A stretch of 64,000 nt of DNA, taken from Zobellia barbeyronii. GTDB lineage: Bacteria > Bacteroidota > Bacteroidia > Flavobacteriales > Flavobacteriaceae. Each line of letters starts with the position of its first letter. The stretch's first letter is position 1. A program made the position numbers and the translations under genes. Shown in pieces: positions 9,162 to 17,276 of the stretch. The stretch is from contig NZ_JACATN010000004.1 of the NCBI RefSeq assembly GCF_018603515.1, positions 496,001-560,000 on the forward strand. Reading direction: 5' to 3'. The notes beneath the pieces were generated by a model. It saw only the letters and a program-made list of their open reading frames with translations. It had not been told where the DNA came from and did not search any database.

Positions 9162-9722
9162 TTATTTAGTTAAGTCTTGTTTCAATTTCATCACGTACTC
9201 CGAAACTTGCCACATCTCTTTTGTATTCATCTGAGATGCATAAGAACCCATAGAGTTCAATCCGTAATGAATAGTATGGTAAGTAGTACCAATTGTAATA
9301 TTTCTAGCTGGGTCCGAGTATTTTGGTACTCCCAAAATCTTCTCTCTTTTAACTAGTGTACCTTGCCCATCTCCTTTATCACCGTGACAAATAGCACAAT
9401 ATATGGTATACAACTGACCACCAACGGCCAAATCTTCCTCCATACTCAAAGAATCTAACGGACTTTTTTGAATTCTTGCCAACTCTTTACCTTCAGGTGT
9501 ATTCTCATACCCATAAGGTATCCATCCACGTGAAATTGTATTTGCCGGTGGAGCCATAGCTTCCTGACGGTTCGGAAGGAAATCTACCTCTCCGTAAGCC
9601 TCGTAACCTACCGGTTCGTACATGTTAGGCATATATTGATAGTTGGGACTGTTCTTATCGGCGCAAGCCGTAACACACAGTAGCAACCCAAAAACGATTC
9701 CTATTTTGCTAAAACTGTTCAT
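9162..9722 (-). CDS. actE: Alternative complex III subunit ActE, mono-heme cytochrome c lipoprotein
   Basis: ActE is the small cytochrome c of alternative complex III, facing the periplasm. The 186-residue sequence has a lipoprotein signal peptide with lipobox VTAC (Cys20), then a Pro- and Tyr-rich stretch, and one heme motif CAICH (109-113) followed by GDKGDGQG. The C-terminal part of the cytochrome domain contains several Met residues (for example in MGSYASQMN) that could supply the axial ligand. The start lies two bases from the actD stop, so the genes are translationally close. Together with the six-heme ActA it forms the electron exit path to the oxidase. Confidence 0.92.
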   Translation of the reverse strand: MNSFSKIGIVFGLLLCVTACADKNSPNYQYMPNMYEPVGYEAYGEVDFLPNRQEAMAPPANTISRGWIPYGYENTPEGKELARIQKSPLDSLSMEEDLAVGGQLYTIYCAICHGDKGDGQGTLVKREKILGVPKYSDPARNITIGTTYHTIHYGLNSMGSYASQMNTKEMWQVSEYVMKLKQDLTK

Positions 9723-9724
9723 AT

Positions 9725-10255
9725 TTAATGACTGGTTTTTTCAACTATGTTTATCTCTACTGCCCCTGTATCCAACAACAGATCCTTCAATTCTTTCTCG
9801 TTATCGTGAATATCGATTTCCATTAAAAAATGGTCATCAGTAGTACGAACATCTGGATTCTCAGCTTCTTTAAAAGGCCACAAACGACTTCTCATATAAA
9901 AGGTTATCACCATTAAGTGAGCCGCAAAGAAAACCGTAAGTTCGAACATAATTGGAACGAAAGAAGGCATATTCTCTATGTAGCTAAAACTTGGCTTACC
10001 ACCAATATCCTGAGGCCAATCCTCTATCATAATGTAATTCATCATAACAGTAGCTACAGTAAGACCAATACAGCCGTAAATGAAGGATGTAATGGCAATA
10101 CGCGTAGGAGCCAGACCCATGGCTTTGTCCAAACCGTGAACAGGAAATGGACAATATACTTCTTCGATGTGATGCTTGGCTGCCTTTACCCTTTTAACGG
10201 CAAGCATTAGCACGTCATCATCATCATAATATGCATGTATCGCTTTAGATGCCAT
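9725..10255 (-). CDS. actD: Alternative complex III subunit ActD (DUF3341)
   Basis: ActD is a two-helix membrane subunit of alternative complex III with no cofactor. The 176-residue sequence has the DUF3341 features: a polar N-terminus with YCPFPVHGLDKAMGL, then two membrane helices (about 57-77 and 97-117) joined by a short loop, then a soluble acidic tail. It sits in the fixed order between actC (two bases upstream) and actE (two bases downstream). The tight spacing shows it belongs to the operon. No unusual residue is seen. Confidence 0.92.
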   Translation of the reverse strand: MASKAIHAYYDDDDVLMLAVKRVKAAKHHIEEVYCPFPVHGLDKAMGLAPTRIAITSFIYGCIGLTVATVMMNYIMIEDWPQDIGGKPSFSYIENMPSFVPIMFELTVFFAAHLMVITFYMRSRLWPFKEAENPDVRTTDDHFLMEIDIHDNEKELKDLLLDTGAVEINIVEKTSH

Positions 10256-10257
10256 AG

Positions 10258-12009
10258 CTATTGTTTCTTATTGTTTAATAATCTTGCTTGACCTGCCCAA
10301 TCATCTCTTTGTGCCCTACCTGGGAACGATTCGGTAATTGAATCTAACAAATCATACTCTTTATTGGTCATTCTACCTACTTGGGCAAAAGTGAAAATTC
10401 CAATTCCATTAAGAGTTGCTTCCATCTGCGGTCCAACACCTTTAATTTCTTTAAGGTTATCTGCCGTTTCTTTAGTAGCATCAAATTTACCGATAGTACT
10501 CAAAAGCTCCGATACACTCTCGCTAGTATCTTGCTGAGGAACTACTTCTCCCATCAAAACATCATCAGTAATAATTTCTTCTTTCACAGCCGTATCAGTC
10601 AATTTAGTGATTTGATATAGTGGCTGACCCGCATCTCTCAATTTCTTATACTTGCTTCCTGATGCTTTTAAGATAGATTTAACCTCTGCTTGAGCAATTA
10701 CGGGGAACGTTCTAGCATATAGTAAGAACAACACAAAGAAGAACCCAATAGTACCTATAAAGATTCCTATATCTACAAACGTTGGAGAGAACATAGTCCA
10801 TGAAGACGGAAGGTAATCACGGTGAAGCGAAGTAACAATAATTACAAAACGCTCAAACCACATACCAATGTTCACTACAATAGATATTGCAAATGAGAAC
10901 ATGATACTTGTACGCAACTTTTTAAACCACATAAACTGTGGAGAGAAAACATTACAAGTCATCATTGACCAATAAGCCCACCAGTAAGGTCCGGTTGCCC
11001 TGTTCAAGAATGCATATTGTTCGTATTCAACACCAGAATACCAAGCCATAAACAGCTCTGTTATGTAAGCACAACCTACAATAGAACCCGTTAACATGAT
11101 AACAATGTTCATTAACTCAATATGTTGAACAGTAATGTAATCTTCTAAGTGACATACTTTACGCATGATAATCAAAAGCGTATTAACCATTGCAAATCCA
11201 GAGAAAATTGCACCTGCAACAAAGTAAGGAGGGAATATAGTTGTATGCCATCCTGGAATTACCGCCGTTGCAAAGTCAAATGATACAATGGTATGCACAG
11301 AAAGTACAAGTGGTGTAGCCAAACCGGCCAAAACCAATGATACTTCTTCAAAACGCTGCCAATCTTTAGCTCTACCACTCCACCCAAAACTTAAAAGACC
11401 ATATATCTTCTTTTGGAAAGGAAGTACCGCTCTATCACGAATCATCGCAAAATCCGGAAGTAAACCTGTCCACCAGAAAACCAATGATACAGATAGATAC
11501 GTTGAAATTGCAAATACATCCCAAAGCAACGGTGAGTTAAAGTTTACCCAAAGCGAACCAAATTGGTTAGGAATAGGTAATACCCAGTAAGCCAACCAAG
11601 GACGACCCATGTGAATAATTGGGAACAAACCCGCCTGGATAACAGAGAAAATAGTCATAGCCTCTGCTGAACGGTTAATAGCCATTCTCCATTTTTGACG
11701 GAACAATAATAGTACCGCGGATATTAAGGTACCCGCGTGACCGATACCTACCCACCAAACAAAGTTAGTAATATCCCAAGCCCAGTTAACGGTCTTGTTC
11801 AAACCCCATGTTCCAATACCGGTAGAGACTGTATAAATAATACAACCAACACCCCAAAGAAATGCCACTAAGGCAATGGAAAACACAATCCACCAATGCT
11901 TATTGGCCCTACCCTCAACCGGAGCGGCAATATCCACACTAACATCGTGGTAGCCTTTATCCCCGACAACTAAGGGCTTTCGTATAGGTGCTTCGTAATG
12001 CGACGCCAT
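10258..12009 (-). CDS. actC: Alternative complex III subunit ActC (NrfD/PsrC type) with C-terminal helix-hairpin-helix tail
   Basis: ActC is the quinol-binding membrane subunit of alternative complex III, a relative of NrfD and PsrC with about ten helices. The membrane part fills roughly residues 35-450, with an early WWVGIGHAGTLISAVL segment that matches the conserved His-containing helix of this family. After it comes a polar linker and, at residues 515-583, a separate helix-hairpin-helix unit beginning LKEIKGVGPQMEATLNGIG. That tail is not part of NrfD/PsrC folds and resembles the tail of ribosomal protein S2 at 41.5 kb. It is probably on the cytoplasmic side, but the topology is inferred. 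It is the third gene of the operon. Confidence 0.93.
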   Translation of the reverse strand: MASHYEAPIRKPLVVGDKGYHDVSVDIAAPVEGRANKHWWIVFSIALVAFLWGVGCIIYTVSTGIGTWGLNKTVNWAWDITNFVWWVGIGHAGTLISAVLLLFRQKWRMAINRSAEAMTIFSVIQAGLFPIIHMGRPWLAYWVLPIPNQFGSLWVNFNSPLLWDVFAISTYLSVSLVFWWTGLLPDFAMIRDRAVLPFQKKIYGLLSFGWSGRAKDWQRFEEVSLVLAGLATPLVLSVHTIVSFDFATAVIPGWHTTIFPPYFVAGAIFSGFAMVNTLLIIMRKVCHLEDYITVQHIELMNIVIMLTGSIVGCAYITELFMAWYSGVEYEQYAFLNRATGPYWWAYWSMMTCNVFSPQFMWFKKLRTSIMFSFAISIVVNIGMWFERFVIIVTSLHRDYLPSSWTMFSPTFVDIGIFIGTIGFFFVLFLLYARTFPVIAQAEVKSILKASGSKYKKLRDAGQPLYQITKLTDTAVKEEIITDDVLMGEVVPQQDTSESVSELLSTIGKFDATKETADNLKEIKGVGPQMEATLNGIGIFTFAQVGRMTNKEYDLLDSITESFPGRAQRDDWAGQARLLNNKKQ

Positions 12010-12044
12010 ATAATTCTATTATAGTTGTTTACTTAAATACGGTT

Positions 12045-15000
12045 TTATGCTTCGATCGTGTTCCTAACCTTAACATGATAGAACACATTTGGCTTGGTTC
12101 CCACATGCTCCAATAAATGGTACATACGGTTACTCTCTACCAATTCGGAAACTTCACTTTCCTTATCATTAACATCTCCAAAGACTATAGCTCCTGTACC
12201 ACATGCAGACGAACACGCTGTCTGAAACTCTTCATCTTTAACAAGACGTCCATCTCTTTTAGCATCTAAGATAGACTTTTGAGTCTTCTGAATACACATA
12301 GAACATTTTTCTATAACCCCTCTTGAACGAACGTTTACATCAGGATTCAATACCATCTTGCCCAAGTCATTGTTCATGTGGTAATCAAACTCGTCATTGT
12401 TGTTATACAAGAACCAGTTAAACCTACGAACTTTGTACGGACAGTTGTTAGCACAGTATCTTGTACCTACACAACGGTTATAAGCCATATGGTTCTGACC
12501 TTGACGGCTATGTGATGTTGCCGCAACAGGACAAACCGTTTCACATGGTGCGTGATTACAGTGCTGACACATTACAGGCTGAAAAGCTACTTGAGGATTA
12601 GCTGCTGGATGCTCCAACTCACCAAAACCACTTAAAGAACCTTTATCACCAGTTAAACCATCAAATTCATCCTTCTTGATATTATCACCTTCAAATGTAT
12701 CTTCTGAAGAATAATATCTATCAATACGCAACCAGTGCATATCTCTACTCTTTCTAACTTCTTCCTTACCTACTACCGGAACGTTGTTCTCAGCATGACA
12801 AGCAATAACACAAGCACCACAACCGGTACAAGCATTTAAGTCTATTGACATGTTGAAGTGATGACCGATAGTACGATCAAAACTATCCCATAAATCTACA
12901 GAAGTAGCAGGTACTTCTTGATGATCCAATGAAACCATCGGCACTTCATTCCACTCAGAATGATCTTTTGTATTGAAAATCTCTAAGGTAGTCTCCTTAA
13001 TGATATCTCCTCTACCCATTAAAGTCTTATGCAACTGAATACATGCAAATTCATGCATTCCAGAAGCCTTCTCTATAGTAGCAGCTTGCACACTATTAAA
13101 GTCTTGATATAAAGGATAAGCATTTACACCAGTCTGCATCTCAGTTTTCATACCTACTTTTCTTCCGTAACCGAAAGAAAGACCGATAGAACCAATAGCT
13201 TGACCTGGCTGGATGATTACAGGAATATTATTTACTACAACACCATTTACAGTAACGTTAGCATAACTACCATCTAAACCGCCGTTAGCTACATGCTCAT
13301 TTACAAAACCTAAACGTTCTGCATCAGCTTTAGAAACGGTAACATAGTTATCCCAAGACACTCTAGTAATAGGATCAGGGAATTCTTGTAACCAAGGGTT
13401 ATTTGCTTGTTGTCCAGCACCCATACCCGTTTTAGAGTACAAAGTAAGCTCAACACCACCACCGCTTGTAGCGTTAACCAAGCTATTAATTGCCGTTGCA
13501 ATAGGAATTCCTGATTGCGCAACAACTTCCTCTACAACATCAACAGCTTCTTTATCTACTTCAGCAGAAACCGTATTCTCAGGATCAGCATCAGCACTAG
13601 AAGCTAAAGTCATACCTGCAGCAGAATAAACACCATCATGAAGTGCTTTGTTCCAATCGTTACCAACCAAAATTGACTGAGTCCAAGTTTCCTTTACGTA
13701 TTCGTAGTATGATTTATCGCTACCTAACCAAGTTAATAAAGCTGTTTGAAACTGTCTTGTATCAAAAAGCTCCTTAATAGTTGGCTGAACCAAACTGTAT
13801 TGCCCTTTCTTGATTTGAGTATCACCCCATGATTCTAAGAAGTGGTTAGCAGATGCGGTATACTGAGCAACTTCTGTAGTTTCATTCCAGTTATTAGAAA
13901 ACACAACCGAAAGACCTACTTTCTCAACACCCTCTTTAAAATCTGCCGCATTTGGCAAAGTGTACATAGGGTTAACACCATCTACTAGTAACGCACCAAC
14001 TTTGCCCGCTTTCATATCAGAGATCAACTTCTGTACCGCCTTAACATTACCTTGTCTAACATAACGAGGAGAAGCAGCATCAAATGCTTTACTTCCCAAC
14101 ATTTCGTTTATTGCAAGCACAACCGTTTGGGCGTTTATATCATCTAGACCTGTAACAATTACAGCTCCACTTTTATTCTTTCGTATTTCAGCAGCAACGT
14201 CGTCAATAGTCTTTTGAACATTCTCAGAAAGTTCACCACCAACACTTGTTCCGTTTAACTTAGCATACAACTGAGCCAAAGCTATTTTCTGTTGCATTGG
14301 AGTTAAAGGCACACGCTTATCAGCATTAGCACCACTCAAACTCATATTCGCCTCAAACTGTACGTGACGAGACATTTTACCGTTCTTAGGCACTCTACCT
14401 TTTGCATAACCACCATCATAGCCACCACCTTGCCAATCCCCTAAGAAATCCGCTCCGAAAGAAACTATAAGTTCAGCTTTTTCAAAATCGTAATCTGCCA
14501 ATGCACGCTCACCGTATTTTGCTTCATAAGCACTAGCGGCTGCATCTTCTGAAATAGCATCATAAACCACATGGTTTACATTACTATATTCAGCCTTTAA
14601 ATCACCAATTAGTCTATCTGTAGAAGGACTAGCATAAGTTTGAGTCAACAATGCAATTTGCTGACCTGAGCCTTTAAGACTTCCCAACTTTGCCTTAACC
14701 GCTGCATCTAAAACAGACCATTCAGTAGGCTCACCATTTGCCATGGGACCCTGTAAGCGCGTACTATCATATAATGAAAGTACAGATGCCTGAACTCTAG
14801 CATTTGCAGAACCCGCTACTTTAGCATCTTTATTGTTTTCAACCTTAATTGGACGACCTTCTCTTGTCTTTATAAGAATACTTGCAAAGTCAAAACCGTT
14901 TGCTATAGTAGTCGCATAAAAATTTGCAACACCAGGAATAATATTTTCTGGCTGAACAACATAAGGAATAGATTTATGCACAGGTCCTTCACAGGCAGCC

Positions 15001-15203
15001 AATGAAGCGGCTGCTGTACTAAAACCTACGTACTTGAGGAAATCTCTTCTGTTAGTAGATGTAGCGGATAGACTTTCTTTATCACCCAAAAAATCATCTA
15101 CAGGAATCGGTTCAACAAATTCGTTCTGCTTTAGCGTCTCAACAATGGAATCGTTCGGATTTAATTCCGCCTCGTTCTTCCAATATTTTTTGTTTGATGC
15201 CAT
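12045..15203 (-). CDS. actB: Alternative complex III subunit ActB (molybdopterin oxidoreductase-like, iron-sulfur)
   Basis: ActB is the large periplasmic subunit of alternative complex III. The 1052 residues begin with a Tat-type signal placed late: twin arginines R52-R53 in NRRDFLKYVGF, then a hydrophobic stretch ending LAAC (Cys71), a lipobox. The central 600 residues resemble a molybdopterin oxidoreductase, a domain known to lack the molybdenum cofactor in this complex. The C-terminal 270 residues carry ferredoxin-like motifs: CTGCGACVIAC, CQHCNHAPCETVC, CVGTRYCANNC, CSMC and CSSACG, enough for three 4Fe-4S clusters and one 3Fe-4S as in the family. Electrons from quinol on ActC pass through these clusters. 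Family members are annotated as TAT-variant-translocated. Confidence 0.95.
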   Translation of the reverse strand: MASNKKYWKNEAELNPNDSIVETLKQNEFVEPIPVDDFLGDKESLSATSTNRRDFLKYVGFSTAAASLAACEGPVHKSIPYVVQPENIIPGVANFYATTIANGFDFASILIKTREGRPIKVENNKDAKVAGSANARVQASVLSLYDSTRLQGPMANGEPTEWSVLDAAVKAKLGSLKGSGQQIALLTQTYASPSTDRLIGDLKAEYSNVNHVVYDAISEDAAASAYEAKYGERALADYDFEKAELIVSFGADFLGDWQGGGYDGGYAKGRVPKNGKMSRHVQFEANMSLSGANADKRVPLTPMQQKIALAQLYAKLNGTSVGGELSENVQKTIDDVAAEIRKNKSGAVIVTGLDDINAQTVVLAINEMLGSKAFDAASPRYVRQGNVKAVQKLISDMKAGKVGALLVDGVNPMYTLPNAADFKEGVEKVGLSVVFSNNWNETTEVAQYTASANHFLESWGDTQIKKGQYSLVQPTIKELFDTRQFQTALLTWLGSDKSYYEYVKETWTQSILVGNDWNKALHDGVYSAAGMTLASSADADPENTVSAEVDKEAVDVVEEVVAQSGIPIATAINSLVNATSGGGVELTLYSKTGMGAGQQANNPWLQEFPDPITRVSWDNYVTVSKADAERLGFVNEHVANGGLDGSYANVTVNGVVVNNIPVIIQPGQAIGSIGLSFGYGRKVGMKTEMQTGVNAYPLYQDFNSVQAATIEKASGMHEFACIQLHKTLMGRGDIIKETTLEIFNTKDHSEWNEVPMVSLDHQEVPATSVDLWDSFDRTIGHHFNMSIDLNACTGCGACVIACHAENNVPVVGKEEVRKSRDMHWLRIDRYYSSEDTFEGDNIKKDEFDGLTGDKGSLSGFGELEHPAANPQVAFQPVMCQHCNHAPCETVCPVAATSHSRQGQNHMAYNRCVGTRYCANNCPYKVRRFNWFLYNNNDEFDYHMNNDLGKMVLNPDVNVRSRGVIEKCSMCIQKTQKSILDAKRDGRLVKDEEFQTACSSACGTGAIVFGDVNDKESEVSELVESNRMYHLLEHVGTKPNVFYHVKVRNTIEA

Positions 15204-15237
15204 ACGTTTTTATGTAATTAGCTACTTTCTAGTTCGA

Positions 15238-16608
15238 TTAATAATGACACTTTCCACATTCCAGACCACCCATTTGTGCGGCCGTCAACTTTTCAACACC
15301 ATATTTCTTGGAAAGCTCGGTATGAATTTTATCGTAGTATGCGTTACCCTCAACTTTAATTTCAGTCTCTCGGTGACAGTTAATACACCAACCCATAGTT
15401 AAAGGAGCAAATTGATACATAATCTCCATTTCCTCTACAGGACCATGACACTGCTGACATTCAATTCCAGCAACACTTACGTGCTGAGAGTGATTGAAAT
15501 ATGCAAAATCTGGCAAGTTATGAATACGCACCCATTCTACTGGCTGACTTTCACCTGTGTATTTTTGATTTTCCTCATCCCAACCTACAGCGGCGTATAA
15601 CTTCTTAATCTCTTTGTTATAATCAACACCATACTCACGCTTACCTTCTTCTAAGGTCTCATCAGCAACTTGGTAAATTGACTTATGACAGTTCATACAC
15701 ACATTAAGCGCAGGAATACCAGAAGTTTTAGACACACGTGCAGAAGAATGACAATACTTACATTCTATTTTATTATCTCCAGCATGGATACGGTGAGAAT
15801 AATGAATTGGCTGAATTGGCTGATAACCTTGATCAACACCAACCTGCATCATCCAACCATATGCAAAATAAGCACTACCTAACAACAAGAAAACAACAGT
15901 TACCAAAACCAAGAACTGGTTTTTAGCAAAAGCTTTCCATAAAGGCAATCGTTTTGGAGACGCATCATCTTCCAAAACAACTCCGTTTGCCTCAGCAATT
16001 CTTCTAAGAGTCTTATTCACCAAGAACAACATCCCAACTAAAAGAGCAAAGACAAGCGCAAGAGCACCCAATATAATTTCATTAGATATACCTCCCGCAG
16101 CAGAAGCCCCTGAAGTACCAGCAGCAGCATCTGCACCTGCAGCAGCCGGAGCAGCTGTTTTTGGCGGAGCAGCCGTATAGGCTAAAATATTATCTATATC
16201 CTCATTCGAAAATGTTGGAAAAGGAGTCATTGCCGCCTGATTATACTCAGCATACACCTTTTTGGCGTAAGAGTCTCCAGAAGCAATTAAACCTGGACTA
16301 TTTTTAATCCACTTATACAACCACTCACGATCTAACCCTTCGTCCTCAGACAATCTAGTCTCTACGTTAGCTAGAGCTGGACCAGTCATCTTACGATTTA
16401 AAGCGTGACAAGCAGCACAGTTTTGATTAAATAGTGCTTTCCCTTTTGCAGGATCTCCCGCCGTATCACCAGCACCAGCAGCCTCAGTAGCAGCTTCGTC
16501 TGCAGCACCGTCTTCTTGAGCAGATATAGAAACGGAAAATAACAGGAAAACAAATAGAGTTACACCTAAAACCTTAGAAATCGAATGGCGGTACGGAACC
16601 TTTTTCAT
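15238..16608 (-). CDS. actA: Alternative complex III subunit ActA, multiheme cytochrome c fused to a mono-heme cytochrome c
   Basis: ActA is the multiheme cytochrome of alternative complex III. Six CXXCH motifs are visible: CAACH in an N-terminal cytochrome c domain, then CKYCH, CMNCH, CQQCH, CINCH and CGKCH in a pentaheme C-terminal domain, with the last motif four residues from the end (CGKCHY). An Ala/Gly-rich linker and one membrane helix (VFALLVGMLFLVNK) separate the parts. An in-frame ATG exists at 16650, but I chose the ATG at 16608 because the sequence from there, MKKVPYRHSISK followed by a hydrophobic run ending VSISAQ, is a normal signal peptide. It is the first gene of the eight-gene act-cox unit. 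Confidence 0.93.
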   Translation of the reverse strand: MKKVPYRHSISKVLGVTLFVFLLFSVSISAQEDGAADEAATEAAGAGDTAGDPAKGKALFNQNCAACHALNRKMTGPALANVETRLSEDEGLDREWLYKWIKNSPGLIASGDSYAKKVYAEYNQAAMTPFPTFSNEDIDNILAYTAAPPKTAAPAAAGADAAAGTSGASAAGGISNEIILGALALVFALLVGMLFLVNKTLRRIAEANGVVLEDDASPKRLPLWKAFAKNQFLVLVTVVFLLLGSAYFAYGWMMQVGVDQGYQPIQPIHYSHRIHAGDNKIECKYCHSSARVSKTSGIPALNVCMNCHKSIYQVADETLEEGKREYGVDYNKEIKKLYAAVGWDEENQKYTGESQPVEWVRIHNLPDFAYFNHSQHVSVAGIECQQCHGPVEEMEIMYQFAPLTMGWCINCHRETEIKVEGNAYYDKIHTELSKKYGVEKLTAAQMGGLECGKCHY

Positions 16609-16695
16609 ATGAATCTTATTTCTATCGACATCTTGGCACGATAATTTCATTTTGAGAAATACTTAGATTGTTATTATCAGTGCTAAAATCGAAGG

Positions 16696-16703
16696 CAAAA
16701 ATA
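16696..16703 (-). promoter_or_regulatory. Putative -7 promoter box for the act-cox operon
   Basis: The minus strand reads TATTTTTG, matching TAnnTTTG, about 88 bases before the actA start. No TTG lies 19 bases upstream (TTT is found), so support is partial. It is the best candidate in the gap before actA. Confidence 0.35.
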
Positions 16704-16843
16704 AGCATTAGACTTTATTTTGAAAATGTTAACGGATCTATAATGCGCAATTTATAATTATTCTAAATAAAACGCGACCCTATTGAATACTTACGAATAA
16801 ACTACTTTTACATAAAATATTAAAACCCAATTATTTCACTACA

Positions 16844-17215
16844 ATGAAGACAATTTTTGTACTTAGTTTCACCATGGCGTCTTTAACATTTAGTTATGCC
16901 CAACAAGGCCAAATTAACATTGAACAAGACGAAAAGATCACAGATTTAATCGAAATATACAAGACTTCAAACGAAAGTTCGGATTATTATCGCATTCAAG
17001 TCGGCTTTGGTTCTTATAGCAAAGCACAGAATCTCCAGAATAATGTGGAACAGGATTTTCCTGACCTTCCTTCTAAAATTGATTTTGACTCCCCCACATA
17101 CCGAGTTAGAGTTGGCAGATTTCAGAACAAGTTAGATGCCGAGAGAAAATTTAAAGAAGTCCGGAAAAAATATCCAGATGCCATGTTATTAAAACCAAAA
17201 AAATCGACCCGTTAA
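16844..17215 (+). CDS. Small secreted SPOR-domain protein
   Basis: The 123-residue protein has a Sec signal peptide (MKTIFVLSFTMASLTFSYA, then QQGQ). The rest is mostly one SPOR domain (about 48-118): YYRIQVGFGSYSKAQNLQNN, a middle strand, and YRVRVGRFQNKLDAERKF. SPOR domains bind denuded glycan strands of peptidoglycan, often at division sites, so a periplasmic role in cell wall remodelling is likely but not shown. There is no membrane anchor or lipobox. It is a single-gene unit running towards infB, and its last codons form the 5' half of a terminator stem. Confidence 0.85.
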   Translation: MKTIFVLSFTMASLTFSYAQQGQINIEQDEKITDLIEIYKTSNESSDYYRIQVGFGSYSKAQNLQNNVEQDFPDLPSKIDFDSPTYRVRVGRFQNKLDAERKFKEVRKKYPDAMLLKPKKSTR

Positions 17216-17230
17216 GGTCGATTTTTTTTT
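17196..17230. terminator. Bidirectional terminator overlapping the 3' end of the SPOR gene
   Basis: The stem AAATCGACC/GGTCGATTT (17201-17209 with 17216-17224) has a six-base loop CGTTAA that contains the stop codon of the SPOR gene. A run of nine T on the plus strand and seven on the minus strand makes it work for both this gene and the convergent infB. Confidence 0.85.
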
Positions 17231-17276
17231 GCATTTTATTATTTAATAAGCTTTCAATCTTACTCTAAACCTAGGT

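Noticed and set aside
12045-15203. ActB as a decayed molybdopterin enzyme
   Set aside because: Lack of the molybdenum cofactor is normal for this subunit; the frame and all Fe-S cysteines are intact.
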